NCBI RefSeq assembly: GCF_004664715.2
Contig: NC_051072.1
Span: forward strand, 43,879,642-43,943,641
Direction of reading: 5' to 3'
Source of the DNA: Peromyscus leucopus
Taxonomy: Eukaryota; Chordata; Mammalia; Rodentia; Cricetidae
Length of the DNA: 64,000 bases
Within the stretch, counting starts at the first letter, position 1. Every line of letters begins with the position of its first letter. Shown here piece by piece: positions 12,808-23,245 of the stretch. The notes below the pieces were generated by a model, which was not told where the DNA came from, made no database searches, and saw only the letters and a list, made by a program, of their open reading frames with translations. A program made the translations under genes and the position numbers.

Positions 12808-12837
12808 TGCTAACATAGAAAGGTTTCTATGTTAGCA
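12808..12837. repeat. Perfect 14-bp inverted repeat with a 2-bp spacer
   Basis: TGCTAACATAGAAA (12808-12821), spacer GG, then its exact reverse complement (12824-12837). It lies in otherwise unrecognised intron between two B1s. Confidence 0.95.
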
Positions 12838-13142
12838 TAGACTGGGATTTACAGTTTCTAATTCCCTCAGTGGATGGTGGTGTGACTACAGGCGAGATTT
12901 GTATTTACTCTGCTTAAACTCAGCCTCTGACCTATACTCTGCCTGTATTATAGGATATTAAGAAGACTAAGTCATCAGTGAAGTAACCGAATTGAAGAAT
13001 TGATTGAAGTTAGGTTCCCATCTCTTCTTGCTTATCTTGATATCTGTGCCTGTATTGGGAGTGGTATGTGCAAATATTAGAAATTGTTGACTAAGTTGGT
13101 AATCTCTAGTAAGAAGGAAAAGTAGTGTAGATTTACTACATT

Positions 13143-13333
13143 AAAATGTATACATAGGCCGGGCGGTGGTGGCGCACGCCTTCAATCCCAGCACTCGGGA
13201 GGCAGAGGCAGGCGGATCTCTGTGAGTTCGAGGCCAGCCTGGGCTACCAAGTGAGTTCCAGGAAAGGCGCAAAGCTACACAGAGAAACCCTGTCTCGAAA
13301 AACCAAAAAAAATAAAAATAAAATGTATACATA
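13143..13333 (+). repeat. Young B1 of the cricetid type with 14-bp target duplication
   Basis: AAAATGTATACATA lies at 13143-13156 and again at 13320-13333. The element starts GGCCGGGCGGTGGTGGCGCA and includes GGAAAGGCGCAAAGCTACAC, then CTGTCTCGAAAAACC and an A-rich tail. The perfect duplication shows a recent insertion. Confidence 0.95.
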
Positions 13334-14187
13334 ATGCAGTACAGAATTATTTATTGGTTAATAGTGTTGTATTCAACCTGTATTAAAATTCAGATGAATA
13401 CATAATTAAAAACATACCCAATTAGAAAAAATCTTATCTTAGACTTTATAACAGCAGAAGGCATTTATAAAGTTGCTTTCTCTTATTAGACTAACAGAAA
13501 GTGGGCTTTGAAGAGGCTAAGGACCTTTTTTAGACCCTGAAGCGGGCCCATAGTCTTGGCAGTACATGCTGACATAGACTTCAAGATTATAATTTTCATT
13601 TTTATTTTAGCAGATTTAAATATATTTTTGTGCCAATGGATAGGAGAATTATGTTCTAGAGAATGTAAGACTGGGAATCCCTAAAATTAGCCTGTGATTT
13701 AAAGATTAATTTTTAAAGTTATACTTCATTCCAAGAGTATGGATTCCACAAGCCTTGACAAATTCCACAAGCCTTGACAAATGTGGTATTTTACTAGTCT
13801 GAAAGATTTTTACAGCATTGGAAACCCTCAATCACTTGAAAATTTTCACACAGTGAGCAATTTTTAATAATGCGGGATATCTACCCTCCTGCCTCACTTT
13901 GTCCTTTTTGAGTTTTTTGTCATTTTTGTTCAGTTTATGCCACATTACATCAACAAGATATCTAAATCTGTTACTATTTAGGGATAGATCTTTACTTTTT
14001 GCACTTTCAAAATTATGAACAAAATTAAACCCGTATATACCAGGGGTGGCTTTCATTTAAAATTTATAATGACAAAATATTCCTGGATGATAAACAGCTC
14101 TAAGCAATAGTGCTATTTTGAATATCTGCCCTACACACCTAATCAATATTTTTATTGAATCTGTATTGTGTGCTCAATATCTTATAA
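13334..14187. other. Unrecognised intronic sequence with one tandem duplication
   Basis: No named repeat. ATTCCACAAGCCTTGACAA occurs twice head to tail at 13743-13761 and 13762-13780. Confidence 0.6.
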
Positions 14188-14312
14188 CCTTTCTCAACTA
14201 TATAGAGTGGGACGACTGAGTCTCAGAGAAATTAAATAACTTTTAAAGTCACTTCTCAGCTGATTATTGATAGAGTTGACTTTTAAATCCAGACTGCTTA
14301 ATCCAAGTTCAT
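14188..14312 (-). repeat. MIR fragment, antisense
   Basis: GACTGAGTCTCAGAGAAATT, AAATAACTTTTAAAGTCACT and TAAATCCAGACTGCTTAATCC follow the reversed MIR pattern (count of elements: GAGGCTCAGAGAGGTTAAG in the consensus). It is an ancient SINE. Confidence 0.65.
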
Positions 14313-15730
14313 TTTTTTAGTTAACTGTCTTCTTTTCTGGTGCAGTAGTGGCTTACATGGCGTAAACTTTCTTAGCCTCATTCTTTATATACTTCTAATT
14401 ATTCTCAGAGCTGACGTATCTGGCCTAGAAATGCAGCATTTGCTTTTCAACCCACAAAATAATCTGTACCTCAGAGATCTTAGTTTTCAAGAAACATCCT
14501 CAACACGACTGAGTTACTTACCCAAATGAAAACTAGCATGATAAAAGGCTGGAGTACTTAGCAGGTGGAAGAGAGACTTGGTTAGTGTTCCTTGTGCAGT
14601 GATTGCACAATTCAGTTATACTTCATGCTGGGACTTCTAGCATTGTGTCCCCCAAGCTTCAAGAAAGAAGTGATTGTATCATCTGAGGTGTGTGTAAGAG
14701 CCTGAAGTTGGCATTGATGGAGAGTGCCAAGAGGAAGTGTTGTATGTGTAATATATACTTTAACGCTAACCCAATGAAAAAAAAAAGAGCAGTCTTCTCT
14801 CAAGATAGGTAATGGTTCCACCATCAGGTACATGAAAAAACGGACTTGTCCGAAGAAGCGATGGCATCTGCTTCATATGTGAGCGTGTGTGAGTGAGTCT
14901 ATTGAAACATCTGACCTGCTGTCCATCTAGATCAGAGTCCTTGGCATGTGGCCAGGCAGAATTGCAATATTCCTTAAGAATAAAGTACACACCAGATTGG
15001 GAAGACTTAGAACAAAATATGTAAAAATACCTTGGATATAATTTAATATTTTTTACATGTTGAAATAAAAATATCTTGAATATAATTAAGATTTTCTTTT
15101 TAAATTTTAATAATCTTTTAAGTGCTTATGTTATATCTTATATTTCTTTCATGCAGCATTCTCTGACTCTATTTGGAGATGTGTAATACTTAGAAAGGTA
15201 GGGCCAAACTCAAGGCAAAGCATCCACACTAGATTTGGAAATAGCTGTATAGTAAGAATAGTTGATATGAGATTAAAGTGTCACTACAGAGGCCATATAT
15301 GACTATTTAGAGAATGACTCTAACAATTTTGTGTTAAAAGAATGAGTAACCAAGACAAAGAGAATTGGGAAATCTTGACTCCAGAATGCTGAAAAGTCCG
15401 ACTCAGATAGAATTTCAGAAAGGAAGTAGTTAACATCTTTGAATGACAGTGAGACCATCTGGAAAGAGGAGATCTGAACATAGGCCATTGAATTTGGTTG
15501 GTGTAGAAACAGTTTCAGGAGACTGTAAGAGGGGTAGATTGCAATAGATTGTGAAGCAGACTGTATAAACTGCTCTTTCCAGGATGGAGTCCATTTGTAA
15601 AGATAATAATCACTTGATTCCAGCAGACTGTGGAGAAATTTGAGTTTGTTTGTTTGCTGAATGAAAAGATTAGTGAGTAAGAGTGCTTGATTGTAAAGGA
15701 GGAAAGATAATTTCTATAGTAGAATGCTAA
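14313..15730. other. Unrecognised intronic sequence
   Basis: About 1.4 kb with no named repeat, RNA gene or exon. Confidence 0.5.
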
Positions 15731-15815
15731 ACATTGGCTCTCAAACCTCAGTGTATACTGGAGTTATCAGGGGCATTTATTACAATGGCAAATCCCCAGG
15801 CATCATCTCATGTCA
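15731..15815 (+). repeat. MER5-like hAT fossil
   Basis: TTGGCTCTCAAACCTCAGTG, AGGGGCATTTATTACAATGG and AATCCCCAGGCATCATC match the general MER5 layout (terminal TTCTCAA, an AGCTTTTTAAAA-like middle, CCCAGGC). Confidence 0.5.
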
Positions 15816-16305
15816 AAGGTTACCCTTTTCTGTAAAGGTTTGTCTCTTAGAACAGGCCCCTAAAGGGATAGGGGAGAACTTGAACCATATTCAGTTTATT
15901 CCAAGCAGTTATGTCATATCCACTGGGTCAGATGATTCAAAATTGAGAGTTCTGATGAGGACAGTAGTAAAATGACTATCCATATAGTATCCAGAATTAC
16001 TATGATGTCAAATTACTATGATGTCATTGTAGACCATGAAGTGGAAGTGGCTTGATGATTTTAAGAGTGACTGCAAGCTCAGTAGAGATGAAAGACTGAA
16101 AACATTTAAGAAGTCGTGAACTTAGATCAGAGAGGGTAGTTTTGGAATTTATTATCTCGAAAGCGAGTGGACACCACATTGGGCGTTTGCATAGAAGGTT
16201 GAAAGAACTGAAGCAAGCATGGGTTAAGGCCTTTCAGTGTGATAAACCTAGTTTGTGTTAATAAGTACTATGAGAGGACTCGGGACCAACAGGAAGCTTT
16301 ATACA
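15816..16305. other. Unrecognised intronic sequence with a 16-bp tandem duplication
   Basis: AATTACTATGATGTCA is present at 15995-16010 and 16011-16026. Otherwise no family was seen. Confidence 0.6.
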
Positions 16306-16515
16306 CAGAGGTGTCCATCCTTTTGACGTGGTGATGCAACATGATCATCTGCAAAGTTCATACTCAAGAACTGTGAAATTACATTACAAAAATAAATTGC
16401 AGAAATCTCCTAATGTTTTAAGTGGCTTTGTGTTTGGCTGCATTCACAGCTGCCATTGTCACATGGGGCTGCTGTTTGGATGTACCTGCAAAGTAGGGTC
16501 GGTGTACAACTATCT
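16306..16515 (+). repeat. Ancient mammalian DNA-transposon-like repeat
   Basis: CAGAGGTGTCCATCCTTTTG, CTCCTAATGTTTTAAGTGGC and TTTGGCTGCATTCACAGCTG follow a common mammalian element that starts GGTGTCCAACCTTTTGGC. The end GGTCGGTGTACAAC is a weak inverse of the start. I cannot name the family with confidence. Confidence 0.5.
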
Positions 16516-16702
16516 AGACTTCAGGTTGCCTTGAATAACTTGAGAGGTCAGGGTGTGGTATCTGTTTGAGCTTCCAGTCTTCTGTGAGCATCCTTGATCC
16601 AGTCTGGTTTTCCTGTAATCGAATGAATACTTGTCTTTTAAGGATATACTATGCCTGACTTTAACTGGGCACAATTGACTCTAAGGGTTTGTGTTAGTTA
16701 TT

Positions 16703-16736
16703 ACAGATAGACAGACAGACAGACAGACAGATAGAC
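16703..16736 (+). repeat. (ACAG)n/(ATAG)n microsatellite
   Basis: ACAGATAGACAGACAGACAG continues for 34 bp, followed by looser ATAGATATAGG sequence. Confidence 0.95.
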
Positions 16737-16906
16737 TGACCCACAGATAGATATAGGTATATATACATACATATCTGTATATATTCTTATGCAGCTTATG
16801 GTTTTCAGTGCTAAAAGGCCAATCAGGCTAATAGCTTTGGCAAGAGTCCCTCTTTAGCTGTGTTACCTGGTGAATATCAGTGTTGAAAGCATGATTAAAA
16901 GACAGA

Positions 16907-17098
16907 TTATGTCGCCGGGCGACAGTGGCGCACACCTTTAATCCTAGCACTCAGGAAGCAAGGCTGGCAGATCTCTGTGAGTTCGAGGCCAGCCTGGCCT
17001 TCAGAGCAAGATCCAGAACAAGCACCAAACTACACAGAGAAACCTTGTCTCAAAAAACCAAAGAGAGAGATGGTGGGGGGAGAGAAGGAGGTTATGTC
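16907..17098 (+). repeat. B1 SINE with probable 7-bp target duplication
   Basis: TTATGTC at 16907-16913 and 17092-17098 flanks a B1 that starts GCCGGGCGACAGTGGCGCAC and ends CTTGTCTCAAAAAACCAAAG plus a purine-rich tail. Body differences (GCAAGGCTGGCAG) mark it as older than the copy at 13157. Confidence 0.85.
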
Positions 17099-17515
17099 TT
17101 GAAACAGGAAGCCAATGATAAATTCGAGTAACACAATGCCTTCTAAGGACAACCCCCTCCAATTAGCCTAAGGACTTCCTACCTCTTAAAGGTTCTTTTC
17201 TTCCCTATACCATGACTGAGGCCAAACATCCACCCCATGGACCCTGGGGGAGTAATAAACCATAGCCAAACTAGGGAGCATGACATGAATACTTAATAAT
17301 TGTTGTCAGGAAGTAAATTTGAATCTTCTGCCCTAAAAATGTGTTTCAGGAACAAATCACTTAGGTAATAACTTGTAAATTAGCATTTGCTTTTAATACA
17401 TGACACAGCATGTTAATTATCAGAATATTTTGGCCTAGAAGTTTTCACGAGAGAGGCAATTCCATGCCAACTATGGGATTAGATGAGTTTTAAAACATTG
17501 GAGCGGAGGAGTTAC
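17099..17515. other. Unrecognised intronic sequence between two opposed B1s
   Basis: No named repeat in about 420 bp. Confidence 0.45.
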
Positions 17516-17640
17516 ATCAGAACAGGGTCTCACTTTGTTAGCCCAGGCTCCCCTGGAACTCACCATAAAAGCTTAGACATGCCTTAAACTCTCAGTATTC
17601 CACCTGCTTCAGCCTCCCAAGTGCTGAGAAAACTGAATGA
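17516..17640 (-). repeat. Old antisense B1-like SINE
   Basis: ACAGGGTCTCACTTTGTTAG, CCCAGGCTCCCCTGGAACTC and CAGCCTCCCAAGTGCTGAG are a reversed 7SL-type monomer with an unusual middle. Confidence 0.65.
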
Positions 17641-17814
17641 GCAAACTGTCCAGAGCTAAAAATCAAATGAATTCTTAGAAGTTTACTTGTACACCTGCCA
17701 TGGAATAACTGATTAATAAATGGTAATTACTGGTACATCTTCAGTAAGTTGAGAGGTTTTGAATTCAACCTGTATTATGTATATCCAGATTTGATGAACA
17801 CAGAATCCTTTTTT

Positions 17815-17955
17815 GTGTGCCAGGTATAGTGGTACGTGCCCACAGACAGGAGGAGGAAGTGGGGGATTTTGTGTTCAAAGCCATCCTGAGCTATGTAGCC
17901 AGTTCCGCGCCAATCTGGGATACCGACAAAGACCCTATCTTCAAAAACATGTATT
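17815..17955 (+). repeat. Proto-B1-like SINE
   Basis: GTGCCAGGTATAGTGGTACG, AGTTCCGCGCCAATCTGGG and AGACCCTATCTTCAAAAAC, a diverged 7SL-type monomer. Confidence 0.6.
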
Positions 17956-18039
17956 TTTAAATTTTATTTTAACACAGGAGCCCTGCTCATCGAGACTAGT
18001 GTTAAACTCACTAGTAACTTAGGGAAACAGCAGGCCAGT

Positions 18040-18355
18040 TTTCACTTACTCTATTAGTTACTTTTCTGTTGTGACCAAGGCACTGTATAGAAGGGTTTCT
18101 TTGGGGCTTATGGCTCCAGGGATCTAAGAATCTACCAGCGTCACACTGGGACGTTCAACAGCAGGCAGACGTGGCGAACAGGAAACCAAGAGGGTAAACA
18201 CGAAATGGCAGGATTCTGAACTCTCAAAGCCTGTATCCAGTGACATTCTTCCTCAAGCAAGCCTACATCTCCTGAGCCAAACAGCACCACCAACCAGACA
18301 CCAATCATTCTAATGCCTGACACTATAGGGAACGTCTCATTCAAACTGCCACATC
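18040..18355 (+). repeat. Old rodent interspersed repeat (TTTCTGTTGTGACC family)
   Basis: TTAGTTACTTTTCTGTTGTG, GGGGCTTATGGCTCCAGG, AGCAGGCAGACGTGGC and TCATTCAAACTGCCACA follow the same plan as the copy at 361. It ends about 220 bp before exon A. Confidence 0.7.
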
Positions 18356-18548
18356 TGATGTTTAGTATGTTTGAGGCGGAAAATATTTATAGGTGCTTAG
18401 ACTGTTACTGTGAAAAATGACAACTCAGGAGCAGCCTGTCCACAGATGCATGTACATAGCAGAAAACTAATTATGTTCCTTTGATTTACACCTACAAATA
18501 AACAGTTGTGTCTTTGCTAACCCTGTTTCCCTGTTGGGGTATTATAAA

Positions 18549-18573
18549 CTCACGTGTCTTCTTTGCTTTACAG
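18549..18573 (+). promoter_or_regulatory. Cwc27: Splice acceptor of Cwc27 exon A
   Basis: A pyrimidine-rich run (GTCTTCTTTGCTTTACAG) ends at the AG of 18572-18573. A CTCAC motif with its A at 18552, 21 nt before the exon, fits a branch point. A second candidate, TGCTAAC with its A at 18520, is 53 nt away and matches the consensus better but is more distant. The exon's homology starts immediately after this AG. Confidence 0.85.
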
Positions 18574-18671
18574 TGAAGAGCTCAGAAAAGAAGCAAGGCA
18601 ACTGAAGCGGGAACTCTTAGCCGCGAAACAGAAAAAGGAGACTGCAGCCAAAGCAGAGAAAGGGAGTGAAG
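18574..18671 (+). CDS. Cwc27: Cwc27 internal coding exon (exon A)
   Basis: This internal exon encodes part of the C-terminal region of CWC27, a nuclear cyclophilin-fold protein. CWC27 associates with the activated spliceosome and is known to work with CWC22 around eIF4A3 and exon-junction-complex loading. What I see: one leading base finishes a serine codon, then 32 codons read EELRKEARQLKREL, LAAKQKK, ETAAKAEKGSE, and one G is left for the next exon. The stretch is rich in Lys, Glu, Arg and Ala with no helix breaker, so it is likely helical or coiled-coil; the PPIase domain is far upstream and not in the window. The donor is GAAG|GTAAGG. Compared with the human protein as I remember it, two residues are missing after KQKK, without loss of frame. 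Skipping this 98-nt exon would shift the frame. Identity is from recalled homology, but its agreement with the second exon makes it firm. Confidence 0.95.
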
Positions 18672-18677
18672 GTAAGG
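18672..18677 (+). promoter_or_regulatory. Cwc27: Splice donor of Cwc27 exon A
   Basis: GTAAGG directly follows the last exon base, a strong match to the mammalian donor consensus. A TG repeat starts about 40 bp downstream. Confidence 0.9.
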
Positions 18678-18708
18678 GCTCTGGCGGGTCACATCATCTT
18701 TTATTCAC

Positions 18709-18710
<2 letters not shown>

Positions 18711-18760
<50 letters not shown>
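18711..18760 (+). repeat. (TG)n microsatellite close to the exon A donor
   Basis: About 15 TG units followed by CGCGCG and TGTGTGTAT. It begins about 40 bp after the splice donor and forms the tail side of the antisense SINE that follows. Confidence 0.95.
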
Positions 18761-19078
18761 ATTTGTGCATATTTGCATGTGCACTGACTGAGGTGCACAC
18801 ATGGAGGGCAGTATTAGAAGTTAGAGGACAAGTTCAGATCTTAGCTTCAGCTTGTTTGGGGTATTGTTTCTTGTTGTTCACCACTGTGTACTTTGGGCCA
18901 GCAGGCCAGGGAGCTTCCAGGGATCTCCTTGTCTCTGTCTCTCATCTCACCATACAAACACTGAAAATGCAGACGAGCACCACCATCTCTGGCTTTATGT
19001 GGCTCCAGGGGATGCTAATGTAGGTCTGCACACTTGTGATAAGCACTTCGCCTACTGAGCCATCCCACCCATCCCATT
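18761..19078 (-). repeat. Antisense B4-type SINE
   Basis: ACATGGAGGGCAGTATTAGAAG, CTTGTCTCTGTCTCTCATC, GACGAGCACCACCATCTCTG and CCTACTGAGCCATCCCACCC, read in reverse, give a tRNA-like head and a B1-like body. Confidence 0.65.
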
Positions 19079-20583
19079 TATGTCTGGTTTTCCTCTACAA
19101 TAAGACAGAAAATCGGATGCATTTAAAGGTCATCAAAACAGTACTCTACTGTTATACAAGTTTCTATATTCTATGAGTCACGGTGATTTTTCCTTAAAAA
19201 AAAAAAAAAAAAAGGAGAAAAGACCAGCTTCAGAGAAAGCTAGTCTACTTTACTAAAATCTTTGTAACTATTTCACAATAAGGCATGTAATGTTCAGTTT
19301 CCAGAATTACTTCTTGGAACCCTTAAATCTGTTTTCTTTTTTTGTAATCATGTGTTATATTCTAACTTCCCATTTTAGCATAATCGTAAGTCTTGTTCAG
19401 TCGCCTCTAAAGTGTGTAGTAAATTTGCTGTGACATGTTGCTTTGTGCAGACAGCTTCACCCTCATGCTTTTGTAAAGCGCGGAGTGTTTTCATCTGTTA
19501 GATTGTGAAGTGGTTATTGGAGTTCTGCTTAAGAAAATAACATGCGTCATGTATCTAGCCTTAAAGAATATATGTGCCAATACAAGACTGTAGTATATCA
19601 ATTGCAGAGCATATCATTGTAGGCAGTAAAAGCAGTACCCCGTAGCTGCTTAAAAGATGCAATTCAGAGAGTATTTATACTGTATCTCCCAGTGGCTTGA
19701 ATAAAGGCAGGCCCTTGATGAAAAATTCAAGTCACTGGAGTATATATTTGAATAAGTTACTAAAACTTTAAATCATCCATAATAGCCCAAATTGTAAAGG
19801 AAGAGATGAATTTATTCATGACTAGCTCATGTAGTTAAAATATAATCCGGAGTGGGAATAAGCTGTATTGGCAGTATAGATGTGATGTAAGTTTAGTAAG
19901 GATTATTTTATATGTAATTCTCCCAAGGGATTGTTTGTTATATTAAAGCCATGTTAAATACATGATAGCATTTCTGTTGGACTAGAAAGGTGTTTTGCTT
20001 AAGTATATTATTCATTTTTTAGCTAATAATTATGAGTACCCACATGTTTCAAAATCTGCTAGAGCATGATATGGGGTTGGCAGTAGGGTGGATCCTGCTC
20101 TCTAGCTCAAGGCCTAGAAGAAGAGAAGGGCAGCAGATGCCCGCTGTGCTGGAGCTGTTATACGACCTCACCAGATGTGCGGTGAACATCTGTCTGCTTT
20201 TGAGACACCAAGTATAACTTGGGAGAGGAAGCCTGAACTGGCTTCCTTACAAATGAGAGGACTCTTTAAACTCTGGTGTGGTCTATATGTAAATGAAAAC
20301 AAGCCATGTTATAAAGTCTTTGTGTCATAATTAGAGATTTGTATTGGTGATGATTTTCAGCATTTTAATTTTCCTTAAATCATGTAGAAATAATTGGACT
20401 TGTCCTAAATCTGAATGATAAAACTAGCTTCCAAAAATATGGGTTTAGTTGTTTGCTGATGTCATCGTGTTTTCTAGTCTTTCAGAGGGATCTGTTTTTA
20501 AAATTTGTTTTATTTTTAAATGATTTTAAAGCATATTTACTTGATTTCTAATGACCTTGAACACTTTTTTCAATTTGTTTATA

Positions 20584-20586
<3 letters not shown>
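19079..20586. other. Unrecognised intronic sequence
   Basis: About 1.5 kb, AT-rich. It contains an A18 run at 19196-19213 and otherwise nothing I can name. Confidence 0.5.
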
Positions 20587-20638
<52 letters not shown>

Positions 20639-20817
20639 GCATATGCTCATCTTCCCTGCAGGTGTGCAGGTACCACAGAGGGCAAAGGGGGCATTGGATG
20701 CCCTGGAGCTGGAGTTACAAGTGGTTGTGAGCCATCCGATGTGGTGCTGGGAACGAAGCGCTGAGAAGGGGTCCTCTGGAAGGGCAGTAAGTTCTGCTGA
20801 GACATCTCTCCAGCCCC
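20587..20817 (-). repeat. Antisense B3 SINE with a (TG)n tail
   Basis: A (TG)n run of about 50 bp at 20587-20637 leads into TGCCCTGGAGCTGGAGTTAC, GTTGTGAGCCATCCGATG, GGTCCTCTGGAAGGGCAG and CATCTCTCCAGCCCC, the reversed B3. The TG tract is the expanded CA-rich 3' end of the SINE. Confidence 0.88.
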
Positions 20818-21846
20818 AGGAATCGTAACGTTGAGATCTCTTTGCTGGCAGTATTTAAACAGTTAAGTGGGCTATTTATGTATTTTATGTCGATGGGTGT
20901 TTTGTCAGTACAGCAGCGCCCTATTTTATTATCACCGTGTGTGCTGTGTGTGTGTACTTCGATGCAGCCTTTCCTGGAACCTACTTAGGATGCACATTAT
21001 GGATTACCTTTACCATGGAATTGGGTATCCTCTAAACCTACTTTGAACTTTAAAATTGGCATGTATTGGTGGAATGATAATAGAAAAATGATTATTCTGA
21101 AAGATTAGTGAATTTCAGAAAACACATTTTATATTTGAAGAAAAGTATTGTATGCAATTTTTAAGCAAATGGAACTTCTCCCTGTCATTATAAATGATAC
21201 CACAAGCCATCTTACAACACAAGGTTATAGAAACAAAGTAGAATTTGAATATCTTTCGGTATATGTTAGAACTCAGCTAGCCTTCCCAGACAACAGATAT
21301 TCATTCCAAGGTTAGAACTACATGAACTCTAGGAAGAAATCCAGAGGTTCTTGTGTGTGTTTCTGTATAGTAAGGTACACACATGAAAAGAAGCTGGAAA
21401 GTGTTATTTGACCTTGACTTTGTAGAGCTATATGAAAGTTGAGCTAAATATTCTGATGAACCTATTCAGGAAAGATTTGTGATTGAGCTGTGTGGCTGCA
21501 TGTCTGGCTTTTGTAAAGCATCTTATTTCAGTCCAAGACTAAGTTATCTGAGTGTTATGGGACCTGGGTGATTTGTTCTTTTGAACATGTCAGCTGTATA
21601 TCATAGTTTAATTCACTAATAAACTTAGATAAGCAATAGTCTAAAGCCTTCAGATAATTTTGAATGACAAATTTTTTATGTAATATAGATCTGTCTTCCA
21701 TGTGAATTTTCACTAATGCATGTTACTATGCCTGTTGGTCTGGAAACACCAAAAATACATTAACTGTGATAATTCTGATTTAATAGTAATTCTGGTTATA
21801 ATACTTCATTCTTTATATAGTAGCACTAGTCACTATAAGAATATTT
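20818..21846. other. Unrecognised intronic sequence
   Basis: About 1 kb, no family seen. Confidence 0.5.
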
Positions 21847-22045
21847 GGGGGCTAGCAAGAAAGCTCATCAGGTAATGAATGATACTTACTGCATAAGCCT
21901 GGATATAAATCCAGTCCCCAATTCCTTGTCAGGGTAGATGAAGGGTATGAACTAGTTCCACTGAGTTGCCCTATGACAACATACACATTGCAGCCCAAAG
22001 GTGCGTGAATGTCCTCATACACAGACACAGACACACACACTAAGA
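21847..22045 (+). repeat. tRNA-derived SINE (B3/B4 group), diverged
   Basis: GGGGCTAGCAAGAAAGCTCA, CTGCATAAGCCTGGATATAA and a tail of ACAGACACAGACACACACAC. Confidence 0.6.
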
Positions 22046-23074
22046 ATGTTTTAAGTTTTAAAAGAATTTTATAATATATAGTCTCAAAATAAGTAAGAAA
22101 ATAGGAAAATTCCTACTTTCAGTTACTAGCAGGGAAAATATTTAAGCCTCAGTTTTCTTATTGTAAATCTAGGGCTATACACCTTATATAACCTTCAGGC
22201 TTCTTATTATTAAGAAAACTTTTAACAAAATTAATTTTTAATAAAATTATATTACTATATTAAAATAATAATTTTAAATTTGCAAGAAGAAAAACATATA
22301 GCTATTCCTGCTTTCTTTTTTGTTTCCTGCCTAAAACCTACAAATTGAAAATATGAGTTTTAGTACTTGTTAGTATTATGTAAAGCTCATAGTTGATATG
22401 GCCATTTTTAAACATGTTATAAAACTCTTTAAACAAACTTCCTTTTCATGTTTGTCAGTCATATTTCTATAAAGATACTCTGTTTGAAAGTGTGAATGTA
22501 TGTACCTTTTTAAGTGTCCAATGACAATTATGTCCTGGCCTTTTGAATGCATCCAGCAAGTGTGATCACGTACTGATGACAGACATTTCCTTTTATAATT
22601 TAGGGTATGATAGTTGAATTAAAACACACTTGGGAAGAAACATGAAAGACCAAGAAAGCCTTGCATTCTAATACTTGTGCATTAAAATACTAGTTCGAGT
22701 CTTACATGAATGGACGTTCCCCCATTAAGTCAGGTATTCTCATGGATGTGATGTTTACTTCAGGGTATGGCCATCTTAGGAAACCTTTGATTAGGGTTTA
22801 ATTACTATTCCTCTGAGTTTATAATCTTTATCTAGTTTCCTAATCCAAATTTATATTCATAACTGATTACTTGAGCTTAGTCATTTTAAATCTGCTCTAT
22901 CACACTAGACAAGTTACTCTGAAATCTGACCTCATGATATTTTTTCCTTATAGAGATAAATAAGTTTGCCATCCCTTGAGCCATACAATATTATCAGTTA
23001 ATAGACATAAGGACACTTAAGGAGAAACACATCATTTTGTCACTTGTCTTCTATTTACTTTTAATTTTTATTCC
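22046..23074. other. Unrecognised intronic sequence, very AT-rich
   Basis: About 1 kb; 22200-22280 is almost wholly A and T. No named repeat. Confidence 0.5.
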
Positions 23075-23245
23075 ATTCATGTATGTGTGTGCATGCACAT
23101 GCATGGGTACAAACATACCACAAAACATACTTGTTGGTCAGAGGACAACTCGCAGGAATTGGTTCTCTCTTTCTACAATGTGAGTTCTGGAGCTCAAACT
23201 CATGTCGTTGGACTTGGTTTCAGCCATCTCACTGGCCTGTTTACT
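23075..23245 (-). repeat. tRNA-derived SINE, antisense, diverged
   Basis: TGTGTGTGCATGCACATGC, GTCAGAGGACAACTCGCAGG, TCAAACTCATGTCGTTGG and CAGCCATCTCACTGGCC, the reversed form of a B3/B4-type SINE. Confidence 0.65.

Larger units (their letters stand above)
1..18573 (+). other. Cwc27: Cwc27 intron upstream of exon A (partial)
   Basis: This is the 3' part of an intron that starts before the window. It interrupts a codon after its second base (phase 2), because exon A begins with the third base of a serine codon. It holds no exon I can support. Its repeats are listed separately; the remaining sequence is AT-rich and unremarkable. Confidence 0.85.

Noticed and set aside
18554..18787. Open frame covering exon A and the TG tract as one coding unit
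   Set aside because: Homology stops at the GTAAGG donor. The following Val-Cys repeats are the translated microsatellite.
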